Shown in pieces: positions 50,518 to 58,063 of a stretch of DNA of 64,000 nucleotides. Source of the DNA: Phycisphaerales bacterium. GTDB lineage: Bacteria > Planctomycetota > Phycisphaerae > Phycisphaerales > UBA1924. Under the pieces are notes generated by a model. The model was not told the origin of the DNA. It saw only the letters and a program-made list of their open reading frames with translations, and did not search any database. The number at the start of each line of letters is the position of its first letter. The stretch's first letter is position 1. Location of the stretch: positions 124,001-188,000 of the forward strand of contig JADZER010000011.1 of assembly GCA_020850415.1 (NCBI GenBank), written 5' to 3'. Both the position numbers and the translations under genes were made by a program.

Positions 50518-50631
50518 AGCTCAAAGCGATAAAGCTCAAAGCTCAAATGAAGACCGAGCCGCGAGCACACCGGGCAAGCCGCCCACTGCCTTCGCTTTGA
50601 GATTTGAGATTTGAGATTTGAGTTTTTGAGG
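50516..50631 (+). repeat. AT-rich inverted heptamer repeats between E1 beta and E2 genes
   Basis: The left arm has copies of TCAAAGC (50521-50527, 50536-50542 and a partial), and the right arm has GCTTTGA followed by three GATTTGA units (50594-50621). They are in inverted orientation around a GC-rich 45-nt centre and could fold as a long hairpin. It is markedly AT-richer than its surroundings. Confidence 0.7.
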
Positions 50632-50637
50632 TTTCCC

Positions 50638-52062
50638 ATGGCTCACGCAAAGTCGACCAATCCCAACGAGTTCATCCTCCCCGACCTGGGCGAGGGCGTC
50701 CACGAGGCCGAGTTGATCAAGTGGCGCGTCACGGTCGGCCAGACCGTCAACGAGTTCGACATCCTCGCCGAGATGGAAACCGACAAGGCCCTCGTCGAGG
50801 TCCCCAGCCCCCGCGCCGGCGTCATCAAGGTGCTCCACGGCCAGGAGGGCGAGATCCTCAATGTCGGCTCCGTGCTCGTCGAGTACGAGAGCGACGGCTC
50901 CGAACCCGCCGCAACAGAGCCCGAAGCGCAAGCGAGGAGCCACCACGCCCCCTCGAAGAAGGCCACCGCGCCCGCCTCGGAAGATCGCGAGGACGCCGGC
51001 ACCGTCGTCGGCCAGGTCGGCGGCGATCTCGCCGGCCTTGCGGCCGCCGACGGCAAGGCCCTCGCCACGCCCGCCGTCCGGCGCCTCGCCCGCGACCTCG
51101 GCGTCGACATCAACCAGGTCCCCGGCACCGGCATCGGCGGCCGCGTCACCGAGAAGGATGTCCGCTCCTCCACGGGCTCCGGCGGCGCACCAGCCCCAGC
51201 CCCCAAGAGCGCCCCGCGCCCCGCCCCGGCCACCCGACCCGCCCCCGCCCCCGCCGCCCGGCCCGCCGCCCCCGCGTTCGCCATGCCCGCGCCCCCCGCG
51301 CAGCCCGGCGCCTCGACCGTCCCCACGCCAAACCAGTCCGTCGCCCTCGCCCCGGGCGCCGACTCCGCGAAGGTCCCCTTCCGCGGCGTGCGCCGCACCA
51401 TCGCCGGCCGCCTCCGCGAGAGCGTCGACACCGCCGTCCACTTCACCGTCATGGACGAGGCCGATGTCTCCGACCTCGACACCCTCCGCAAGACGCTCGG
51501 CGCCGCCAGCGGCGAGAAGGTCAGCTTCCTGCCCTTCGTCTGCTCCGCCGTCGTCCGCGCCCTCACCGAGCAGTTCGGCGTCATGAACGCCACCGTCGAC
51601 GACGCCGCCGAGGAGATCACCCAGCACCGCTCGGTCCACCTCGGCATCGCCACCGACACCGAGAGCGGGCTCATGGTCCCGGTCATCCGCGACGCCGACC
51701 GCCTCGGCGTGCTCGAGATCGGCCGCCACATCGGCGCGATCGCCAAGGCCGCCCGCGACCGCACCATCCCGCGCGAGCAGCTCATGGGCTCGACCTTCAC
51801 CATCAGCAATGTCGGCAGCTACGCCGGCCGCTTCGCCACGCCCGTCATCAACTACCCCGAGGTCGGCATCCTCGCCGCCGGACGCGTCCGCGAGGGGATG
51901 GTCGTCGGCAAGGGCGGCTGGTTCCGCGTCGGCAAGCTCCTGCCGCTGAGCCTCGCCTGCGACCACCGCGTCGTGGACGGCGCCACCGCGGCCCTGTGCC
52001 TGGCAAGAATCGTGGAACTGCTGCAGGATCCCGAGCAGTTGCTGGCGCCGGCGAGGGGGTGA
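50638..52062 (+). CDS. pdhC: 2-Oxoacid dehydrogenase E2 component (dihydrolipoyl acyltransferase)
   Basis: Core of the complex in 474 residues. The single lipoyl domain (about 10-85) has LGEGVHEAELIKW and METDKALVEV with lipoylated Lys50. A peripheral-subunit-binding domain lies at about 142-180 (LATPAVRRLARDLGVDINQV, GTGIGGRVTEKDV). A Pro/Ala linker at about 183-235 leads to the catalytic domain: VPFRGVRRTIAGRLRESVDT, HFTVMDEADVSDLD and the active-site DHRVVDGATAALCLARI near the end. ATG at 50638 is preceded by GAGG. E3 (dihydrolipoamide dehydrogenase) is not in the window. Acyl specificity is undecided. Confidence 0.93.
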   Translation: MAHAKSTNPNEFILPDLGEGVHEAELIKWRVTVGQTVNEFDILAEMETDKALVEVPSPRAGVIKVLHGQEGEILNVGSVLVEYESDGSEPAATEPEAQARSHHAPSKKATAPASEDREDAGTVVGQVGGDLAGLAAADGKALATPAVRRLARDLGVDINQVPGTGIGGRVTEKDVRSSTGSGGAPAPAPKSAPRPAPATRPAPAPAARPAAPAFAMPAPPAQPGASTVPTPNQSVALAPGADSAKVPFRGVRRTIAGRLRESVDTAVHFTVMDEADVSDLDTLRKTLGAASGEKVSFLPFVCSAVVRALTEQFGVMNATVDDAAEEITQHRSVHLGIATDTESGLMVPVIRDADRLGVLEIGRHIGAIAKAARDRTIPREQLMGSTFTISNVGSYAGRFATPVINYPEVGILAAGRVREGMVVGKGGWFRVGKLLPLSLACDHRVVDGATAALCLARIVELLQDPEQLLAPARG

Positions 52063-52122
52063 GGACGATGGCGCCCGAAAGCACGACCGTTCGCGAGTAG
52101 CGGTGGGACGGAAGTGTTGTAG

Positions 52123-52284
52123 GAGCGCGACGGCAGCTACCACCTCGAGGAGAACCACGAATTCCCATCTCCGAGCTCGGCCGCGTCGGTTATCCTGGGG
52201 AACAACTCGAACGGCCGAATGGTGTGGAAGGACGCCACGGGGAGGACGCTTGCCGATCTTGAAGCCGACGAGGTCCGAGAATAG
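52123..52284 (+). pseudogene. Remnant of a DUF4357-domain gene
   Basis: 54 codons in one frame read ERDGSYHLEENHEFPSPS, then SAASVILGNNSNGRMVWKDA and TGRTLADLEADEVRE before a stop. This is the end of a DUF4357 domain, often found at the C-terminus of GIY-YIG or restriction-associated proteins. An in-frame stop lies immediately upstream and there is no start codon, so only the tail survives. Base composition is less GC-rich than the pdh genes. It marks the entry to a small accessory stretch with a toxin-antitoxin module. Confidence 0.65.
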
Positions 52285-52305
52285 CCTTGTGCCAGGAGCC
52301 GAATC

Positions 52306-52524
52306 ATGATGCTCAAGGGCCATTTCGACGGGGACAAGATCGTGCTGGATGAACCGATGCCGGCTGGTGTAGCCCCGAATACGCCCGTCCGCATCGTCAT
52401 CGGAAATGGCCAGCAGGCATCGCTTTTCGACAGGTTGCTGGACTTGGCGGTCGACGATGACGGCCTGCCCGCAGACTACGCCGAGCAGCACGAGCACTAT
52501 GTGAAGGGAACGCCGAAGCGGTGA
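52306..52524 (+). CDS. Antitoxin-like protein of a VapBC-type module
   Basis: The product has 72 residues. MLKGHFDGDKIVLDEPMP, then GVAPNTPVRIVIGN forms a small beta sheet like the AF2212/DUF104 antitoxins that pair with PIN toxins. The C-terminal half is acidic and would wrap the toxin. AGGAG lies before the double ATG. Its stop overlaps the GTG of the PIN gene (GTGA), a usual toxin-antitoxin layout. Antitoxins of this sort normally repress their own promoter, but no operator was identified. Confidence 0.78.
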   Translation: MMLKGHFDGDKIVLDEPMPAGVAPNTPVRIVIGNGQQASLFDRLLDLAVDDDGLPADYAEQHEHYVKGTPKR

Positions 52525-52946
52525 CCGCGTTCCTCGACACCGCGTACCTCGTCGCGCTGCTGCGCAAACGCGACGCGCTCCACGAGACGGCTGTCGGGCT
52601 GCGCCATGTCTTCGACGGGCCGCTCGTAACCACCGAGGCTGTGCTTCTCGAGTTCATGGACTCGATGGCCTCGCCCCCGCTGAGGCCATTGGCGATCGAT
52701 GCCTTTGCGCTCGTGCTCGCCGAGGCGCGAATCCGGGTGGTACCCCTGACCCGCGCGTTGCTCGATGACGGCATGGCGTTGTTCAGCCAGCGCCCCGATA
52801 AGGCCTGGGGGCTCACCGACTGCCTCTCATTCGTAGTGATGCGCAACGAGGGGATCGCGGCCGCCTTGACCGCGGATCGCCACTTCGAGCAGGCGGGCTT
52901 CACGGCCCTCATGCGATCAGACGCGAACGGAGCGCTGCCACGCTGA
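52521..52946 (+). CDS. PIN-domain ribonuclease toxin (VapC-like)
   Basis: The product has 141 residues. MTAFLDTAYLVALLRKRDAL with Asp6, VTTEAVLLEFMDS with Glu39 or Glu44, WGLTDCLSFVVM with Asp100, and AALTADRHFEQAGF with Asp119 make up a complete PIN acidic site that binds Mg. Such toxins cut RNA unless held by the antitoxin. GTG start at 52521 overlaps the antitoxin stop. All catalytic residues are intact, so it is probably active. Confidence 0.87.
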   Translation: MTAFLDTAYLVALLRKRDALHETAVGLRHVFDGPLVTTEAVLLEFMDSMASPPLRPLAIDAFALVLAEARIRVVPLTRALLDDGMALFSQRPDKAWGLTDCLSFVVMRNEGIAAALTADRHFEQAGFTALMRSDANGALPR

Positions 52947-52984
52947 AGCGCTTCACCCCGGAGTGACCGCGAGACCGGATCATC

Positions 52985-53452
52985 ATGGATTCAATCGACT
53001 CCATTCGGATGGCCATCGCCCAAGCCCGCGCCGCCATCGCCGCCGGCCAATCCCCCTTCGGCGCCGTCATCGTCCGCAACGATCAGCTCATCGCCGCCGG
53101 CCACAACCATGTCTGGGCCGACACCGACCCGACCGCCCACGCCGAGGTCGTCTGCATCCGCAACGCCGGCCGCGCCCTGGGCACGATCGACCTCGCCGGC
53201 TGCGAGATGTACACCACCTGCGAGCCCTGCCCCATGTGCGCCAGCGCGATCCACTGGGCGAACCTCGACGCCGTCCACTTCGGCGCCCGTATCGCCGACG
53301 CCGAGGCCGCTGGGTTCCGCGAGCTCACCATCCCCATCGAACGCCTCTACACCGAGGGGCACAGCAAGGTGCGCACGCACGCCGATGTCATGCGAGACGA
53401 GTGCGCGGCACTCTTCGACGAATGGAAGCGGGCTCGCGGTCGGGCCTACTGA
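52985..53452 (+). CDS. Nucleoside/guanine deaminase (CDA-fold)
   Basis: Zinc hydrolase of 155 residues. QSPFGAVIV and NHVWADTDPTAHAEVVCIRN give the HAE motif (His52, Glu54), and YTTCEPCPMCASAIHWANLD gives the PCxxC ligands (Cys82, Cys85). The C-terminal helix with RDECAALFDEWKRAR matches the guanine deaminase (GuaD) subgroup better than tRNA adenosine deaminase, which is usually shorter at the end. It would turn guanine into xanthine in purine salvage. It follows the PIN gene by 38 bp but is probably separate. Specificity is inferred. Confidence 0.82.
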   Translation: MDSIDSIRMAIAQARAAIAAGQSPFGAVIVRNDQLIAAGHNHVWADTDPTAHAEVVCIRNAGRALGTIDLAGCEMYTTCEPCPMCASAIHWANLDAVHFGARIADAEAAGFRELTIPIERLYTEGHSKVRTHADVMRDECAALFDEWKRARGRAY

Positions 53453-53466
53453 GCCGTCCTGTTGTG

Positions 53467-53500
53467 GTGCAGGCATCCTGCCTGCACGGCTCCGGCCGTG
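53467..53500. terminator. Double hairpin between convergent genes
   Basis: GTGCAGGC-ATCCT-GCCTGCAC (53467-53487) overlaps a second stem CACGGC/GCCGTG (53485-53500). It lies exactly between the convergent deaminase and M16 peptidase genes and can end transcripts from both sides. It resembles dispersed palindromes common in planctomycete genomes, from memory. Confidence 0.6.
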
Positions 53501-53523
53501 GGGCTCCCGCCGTGGCGCTCCGG

Positions 53524-54759
53524 CTACGCCGGCGTCCCCTCGCCCGGCAGCAGCCGCCCCGCGATCTTCGGCATGATCGGGAACGCCGCCAGCGTCTCCC
53601 GAACATCACCGAGCGTCACCGCCGCGATCCTCTCCAGCTCGGTCTCCAGCGGCGTGTACTCGTGCTGCAGCGTCCACTGACGACCCAGCCGCATCATCCG
53701 CCCCATCGGCCGCTCGGCCTGCAGCGTCACGCTCGTCAGCAGCTTCGCGCGCAGCTTGGCCAGGTCGTCCTCCTCCAGCGAGTCCGACAGCCCGCGGCAC
53801 TCCCGCTCCACCACCCCCCACACCTCGTCGGCCCGCTCGGCGTCGCAGCTCGCGAACACGAAGAACTCCCCCACCCCCTCGTGACCGTCGTACGCCGCCT
53901 GGGTCTCGTCCGCGGCCCCCGTCTCGATCAACGCCCAGTGCAGGCGCGAGTTGTCCGGCCCGCCGAGCACCTGGCTCGCCAGAGTCGCGGCGTACCGCCT
54001 CGGATCGTTCCCGTCGGGGGCGTCCGCGAGGCCCAGCATGTACGCCCGGGCGACTCGCTCGTCGCGCATCGTGAACGAGCCGGCGTTGGTCTTGGGCCGG
54101 TGGGCGTCGCGGGTCGCGCCGGTGTTCTGCCATCCGCCGCAGAGGGCTTCGAGCTGCGCGACGACGGCGTCGAAGTCGACGCGACCGGCAAGGGCAACGA
54201 CCGTGTTATCCGCCGAGTACCGATTCTGGAAGTACCCCCGCATCCCGCCCGACTGCATCTGCCCGACCGTGTCGCTCGTCCCTAGCACGCGGTGCCGGAG
54301 CGGGTGCGGCGCGTAGTAGCGCTCCACCGTCTCCTCGTAGAGCACCCAGAACGGGTTGTCCTTGTACATCGCGATCTCTTCGAGGATCACGCCCTTCTCG
54401 GTGTCGAAATCGTCCTGGCGGAGAGCCGGGCGCATCATCCGGCCGAGCAGGTCGACCACCGTTCCGGTCCGCTCGGGCAGCACATGCGCGTAGAAGCAGG
54501 TGATCTCGTTGCTCGTGAACGCGTTGTTGGACGCCCCGATGTCGTCAAACGCCTGGTTGATCGCCTCCGCCGACAGGTCCGCCGTCCCCTTGAACATCAT
54601 GTGCTCGAGGAAATGGCTCACCCCCATCAGCGACGGCGCCTCGTCGCGAGCCCCGGTGCGGACGAAGAACCCCGCCGCGGCCGAGTGCCCCGCGGGGTCA
54701 ATCTCGGCGATCACGGTCAGGCCGTTCACGAGCGTGTGCTGGCGGAAATCGGTCGGCAT
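53524..54759 (-). CDS. M16-family zinc peptidase
   Basis: The product has 411 residues. The inverted zinc motif HFLEH (His49, Glu52, His53) is followed about 75 residues later by EKGVILEEIAMYKDNP, which supplies the distal Glu. FFVRTGARDEAPSLMGVSHF, NAFTSNEITCFYAHVLPE and VVALAGRVDFDAVV complete the active half, and the second, inactive half ends near residue 405. There is no signal peptide. It resembles the processing-peptidase or PqqL-like proteins of bacteria. The substrate is unknown. The ATG at 54759 is divergent from the TPR gene. Confidence 0.9.
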   Translation of the reverse strand: MPTDFRQHTLVNGLTVIAEIDPAGHSAAAGFFVRTGARDEAPSLMGVSHFLEHMMFKGTADLSAEAINQAFDDIGASNNAFTSNEITCFYAHVLPERTGTVVDLLGRMMRPALRQDDFDTEKGVILEEIAMYKDNPFWVLYEETVERYYAPHPLRHRVLGTSDTVGQMQSGGMRGYFQNRYSADNTVVALAGRVDFDAVVAQLEALCGGWQNTGATRDAHRPKTNAGSFTMRDERVARAYMLGLADAPDGNDPRRYAATLASQVLGGPDNSRLHWALIETGAADETQAAYDGHEGVGEFFVFASCDAERADEVWGVVERECRGLSDSLEEDDLAKLRAKLLTSVTLQAERPMGRMMRLGRQWTLQHEYTPLETELERIAAVTLGDVRETLAAFPIMPKIAGRLLPGEGTPA

Positions 54760-54862
54760 GGCGGGAGTGTATCGGCGAATCCGTCCCCCAGCGGACAGCG
54801 CGGTCCGTGAGATCGCCCGCAGATCGCCTGCCCCCCCGGACCCCGCGCGAGTATGCTCCGGT

Positions 54863-55171
54863 ATGCCCTCGATCGACCAGCTCATGAAGGTCCTGGAGAA
54901 GTCGCCTGGAGACGATTTCGTCCTGTATGCTCTCGCCATGGAGCACGCCAAGCTCGGCAAGCACGACGACGCCGTCGGGTACTTTGATCGCGCCATCGCC
55001 GCCGACCCCGCCAACCCCTACCACTACTACCACAAGGCCAAGTCGCTGGCTTCGCTGGGCAGGACGACCGAACTCCGCGACACCCTTCACGCCGGCATCG
55101 CCCAGGCCCGCGCTGCCCAGGACACCAAGGCCGTGAGCGAGCTCTCCGACCTGCTGGAGGGAGCACGCTGA
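54863..55171 (+). CDS. Small TPR-like protein
   Basis: The product has 102 residues with about two and a half tetratricopeptide-like units: DDFVLYALAMEHAKLGKHDDA, VGYFDRAIAADPANPYHYYHK and AKSLASLGRTTELRDTLHAG. It is soluble and would bind a protein partner. It ends 1 nt before the recX start, so the two are co-translated. The function is unknown. A divergent M16 peptidase gene starts 104 bp away. Confidence 0.75.
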   Translation: MPSIDQLMKVLEKSPGDDFVLYALAMEHAKLGKHDDAVGYFDRAIAADPANPYHYYHKAKSLASLGRTTELRDTLHAGIAQARAAQDTKAVSELSDLLEGAR

Positions 55172-55172
55172 G

Positions 55173-55898
55173 GTGGCGACGAGCGGCAACAAGCAATCCG
55201 CAACCCGCAGACGGTGCGAGGAACAGCTCGCCAGACTCGAGGAGCTCCCGGCCGACGCCGCCGTGACCGCGCTCCGCCCCGTCGGAGAGGACGACCCCCG
55301 CGTCGTCGTCCGCGTGGGCAAGTGGCGGTTCGGGCCCCTCCACGCCGCCGACCGCGACACCCTCGGGCTCACAGTGGGCGACCGGCTCGACGCCCCGGCC
55401 CGCGCCCGCCTCGGGGCGGCGCTCTCACGCGAGGCCGCACGCACCGACGCGCTCGCCCTGCTCCGCACCCGCTCACGCTCCCGGCGCGATCTGCTCCACC
55501 GCTTGGCCCTCAAGGGCCACCCGCTCGACGACGCGACTGCCGCCCTCGACCGCCTCGCCCGCGTCGGGCTCCTCGACGACGGCTCCCTCGCCCGCGACCG
55601 GGCCGGCGTGATGGCCGACTCCGGCAGGACCGGGCCCCGGGCGGCGGAGGTCAAGCTCCGCTCCCTGGGCATCGCCGGGCCCGTCGCCGCCGAGGCGGTC
55701 CGGGACGCCTACGCCGGGGCGGACCTGCTCGAGCAGGCGACCGAGCTGGCCCACAAGCGGGCCCGGTCCTTCGGGGCCTCGCTTGATCGGGAGGCCCGGC
55801 AGCGCCGTCTCTACGGCTACCTCGCCCGCAGGGGGTACGATCACGACATCTGCCGGCGGGCCACCGAAGCTGCCCTCGGCCGACCCAACGACGACTAG
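55173..55898 (+). CDS. recX: Regulatory protein RecX
   Basis: All-helical modulator of RecA filaments (241 residues). The three-helix repeats are visible from about residue 90: ALALLRTRSRSRRDLLHRLA, LDRLARVGLLDDGSLARD, AAEVKLRSLGIAGPVAAEAV and RRLYGYLARRGYDHDICRRA, the last being typical of the family. The N-terminal 85 residues contain a KWRFGPLHAADRDTLGLTVG segment as in many RecX proteins. GTG at 55173. RecA is not in the window. Confidence 0.82.
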   Translation: MATSGNKQSATRRRCEEQLARLEELPADAAVTALRPVGEDDPRVVVRVGKWRFGPLHAADRDTLGLTVGDRLDAPARARLGAALSREAARTDALALLRTRSRSRRDLLHRLALKGHPLDDATAALDRLARVGLLDDGSLARDRAGVMADSGRTGPRAAEVKLRSLGIAGPVAAEAVRDAYAGADLLEQATELAHKRARSFGASLDREARQRRLYGYLARRGYDHDICRRATEAALGRPNDD

Positions 55899-55914
55899 AC
55901 GCACGGAGGCCGCG

Positions 55915-56559
55915 ATGGCTCGCACGACACGCAGAACGATCGGACGGCTGTGGATGCTCGGCGCGGCCGGGCTGACCCTCGCCGGCTGCACCCACGAGGC
56001 AAACGACGCCCTCCGCCTCGGCGAGTGCGCCGTCCTCCCAGCCTTCCAGAACAACCCCCACCAGCTCCCCCCCGCCGGCCCCAGCGTCACAGGCCTCGAC
56101 CGCTCCAACTGGGAGCCCATGGTCTATGTCATCCCCGTCAGCGGCGTCGCCCACTCGCCCCAGTACGCCCCGCCGGTCTTCGACCGTGACATCCTCGCCC
56201 GCCAGCGGGGCGACTTCCCCACCGCCCTGACCGCCCTGGAGCTGGGCGAGCCCGACGCCGGCGAGGAACTCCTCCTCGCGGCACGGGCCCACGGCTGGGC
56301 ACTCCTCGACATGCTCATGCTCGTCCCGCGCCTGGCCATCCGCCCCCCCACCGCCACCAACTGGAGCCCGGCCATCAGCTACGGCCGCTCGTCCATCGCC
56401 GTCATGGAGTGCGAGGGGCCCGCGGGCGAAGGCTGCACCGAAGCCGGTTACGCCTGTGGACCAGCGCCCGCCGCGTGCGACGGCGCCGCCTGCCCCGACG
56501 CCCACAACGCCAAGGCCCCCACCGCCGCGACCCCCGCCGACGGGGCCGCACCGGAATGA
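55915..56559 (+). CDS. Lipoprotein of unknown function
   Basis: The product has 214 residues. A positively charged start (RTTRRTIGR), a hydrophobic stretch and the lipobox LTLAGC put the lipidated Cys near residue 25. The mature part has no repeats I recognise. YGRSSIAVMECEGPAGEGCT begins a Cys-rich tail with five more Cys (about 165-200), probably disulfide-bonded or metal-binding. GGAGG lies 6 nt before ATG. It ends in an ATGA overlap with the rhodanese gene, which suggests joint expression. Confidence 0.72.
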   Translation: MARTTRRTIGRLWMLGAAGLTLAGCTHEANDALRLGECAVLPAFQNNPHQLPPAGPSVTGLDRSNWEPMVYVIPVSGVAHSPQYAPPVFDRDILARQRGDFPTALTALELGEPDAGEELLLAARAHGWALLDMLMLVPRLAIRPPTATNWSPAISYGRSSIAVMECEGPAGEGCTEAGYACGPAPAACDGAACPDAHNAKAPTAATPADGAAPE

Positions 56560-56966
56560 CCAGTCCCAACCCCGACCGCGAGGTGACGCCCGCCCAAGCC
56601 GCGGCGAGCCTGCGGGCCGACCGGGCCTACCTGCTGCTCGACTGCCGCCTCCGCGAGGAGTTCGACGCGGCACGGGTCCAGGGCGCGGTCCTGATCCCCC
56701 TGCACGAGCTGGAGCACCGCCTCGACGAGGTCGAGGAGGCCCTGGAGGACCGCGGCGCCGACAAGTCCGCCCCCTTCGCCGTGCTCTGCCACCACGGCGT
56801 GCGCTCCCTCCGGGCCGCGCTCCTGCTCCACCAGCACGGGTTCACCGGAGCCCGATCCGTCTTCGGCGGCATCGAACACTGGTCGCGTGAGGTCGACCCG
56901 TCGATCCCCGAATACACCCGCACCGGGTCAAAGGTCACGGTCGTGGACGACAGGCGCGGGACCTAG
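56556..56966 (+). CDS. Rhodanese-like domain protein
   Basis: The product has 136 residues, a single rhodanese domain. YLLLDCRLREEFDAARVQGA and IPLHELEHRL mark the fold, and FAVLCHHGVRS contains the catalytic Cys78 with the loop CHHGVR, as in GlpE-type sulfurtransferases and moeB-linked rhodaneses. GGIEHWSREVDPSIPEY ends it. It probably carries a persulfide, for example for thiolation or cyanide detoxification. The start overlaps the lipoprotein stop. Its 3' end overlaps the convergent dockerin gene by 4 bp. Confidence 0.87.
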   Translation: MTSPNPDREVTPAQAAASLRADRAYLLLDCRLREEFDAARVQGAVLIPLHELEHRLDEVEEALEDRGADKSAPFAVLCHHGVRSLRAALLLHQHGFTGARSVFGGIEHWSREVDPSIPEYTRTGSKVTVVDDRRGT

Positions 56967-58018
56967 AAGCACGCCGCGAACCGGCACAGATAGCAGAGAA
57001 AGTCCTGCGTATCAATGACGCCGTCCCCGCGGCAGTCCGCGTCGGGGTCGTAGGTCCCCGTCTGGAATGCGTCCGACCACTTCGTGAGGTAGCACAGGAA
57101 GTCCTGCTGATCGACCACATCGTCATCAACGCAGTCGGGCCACACGCCCAGGCACCCCTGGTCCCGACGCCCCCAGAACTGCGCCATCCCGCCGAGCACG
57201 CTCGGGCAAAGACTGGAGAACGCGTACGAAGCGCAGCTGCTCTGCGAGAAGGAGAGCTCGGACCCCTCGAGCTGCGCCGGACCCTGCGAGCCGATCATGT
57301 CGGCGGCGCCGCCCGCGTCGCCCGTCCCCCAGAGCATCGGCTGCGCGCAGGTCGCGAGCACCCACGCCCCGCTCGTCGTGACATCCTTCAAGAACGCCAC
57401 GAAGTACGAGCCCGTGCCCGTCGCCGGCAGCGTCCACGCCCCGGGGCCGAACGCCAGGTCCGCGTAGTAGTACCCCCCAGAGGGCAGCAAACCGAAGTCC
57501 ACGAGCCACCCCCCGTAGTCGAAGGTGTTGGGATCACAAGGGACCGATTCCTGCGTGAAGACCCCCACGATGCACCGCTCGGAGGTGCCGCTGCCCCCCG
57601 CGGTCCAGTACCACGCCAGGTCGCAGCGGCTGGCCCCGGCGTCCAGAATGGTGTCGCCGACGACCGTCATGTCGTTGGCGTAGAAGAGCGGGCCGCAGTA
57701 CCCCGTGCCGAAAAACCACCGCTCGCCGTCCATCCCGCAACCCCCGGAGTCGTCGGGACGCCCGTCGCTGTCGATGTCGCCGAAGCAGTCGAAGATCCGC
57801 GTGTCGCACGCCCGGCAGCCCGGCGCGGCGTACTCCATCCAGTCCGTCAGAAAGACCGCCCGCCCCTCCCCCACGCCCACCCGGGCGACCCGGATCGGCG
57901 CGACCCCGCCCCCTGTGCCGGCGCCCCGCGCCACCGGCTGGGCGTCCTGCCCGACCGCCGCCTCACCCGCGGCCGTGAGAAGTCCAAGAGCCGCCAAGTA
58001 CCGGTGGATACTCCCCAT
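56963..58018 (-). CDS. Secreted dockerin-tailed protein, paralogue 1 of 3
   Basis: The product has 351 residues. The signal peptide covers 1 to about 23 (LGLLTAAGEAAVGQ). The body has the patterns shared by the next two genes: LAWYWTAGGSGTSERCIVGV, FTQESVPCDPNTFDYGGWLV, DFGLLPSGGYYYADL, GAWVLATCAQPMLWGTGD and a Cys pair (SSCASYAFSSLCPS). The last 60 residues hold two EF-hand-like repeats, VVDQQDFLCYLTKWSDAF and GVIDTQDFLCYLCRFAACF, which are dockerin-like. AGGAGG lies 8 nt before ATG at 58018. The body is not a family I know. Confidence 0.75.
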   Translation of the reverse strand: MGSIHRYLAALGLLTAAGEAAVGQDAQPVARGAGTGGGVAPIRVARVGVGEGRAVFLTDWMEYAAPGCRACDTRIFDCFGDIDSDGRPDDSGGCGMDGERWFFGTGYCGPLFYANDMTVVGDTILDAGASRCDLAWYWTAGGSGTSERCIVGVFTQESVPCDPNTFDYGGWLVDFGLLPSGGYYYADLAFGPGAWTLPATGTGSYFVAFLKDVTTSGAWVLATCAQPMLWGTGDAGGAADMIGSQGPAQLEGSELSFSQSSCASYAFSSLCPSVLGGMAQFWGRRDQGCLGVWPDCVDDDVVDQQDFLCYLTKWSDAFQTGTYDPDADCRGDGVIDTQDFLCYLCRFAACF

Positions 58019-58063
58019 AACAGAGCCTCCTCGTGTTGTCCGCACCCCGAAATCAGCGCCCGT

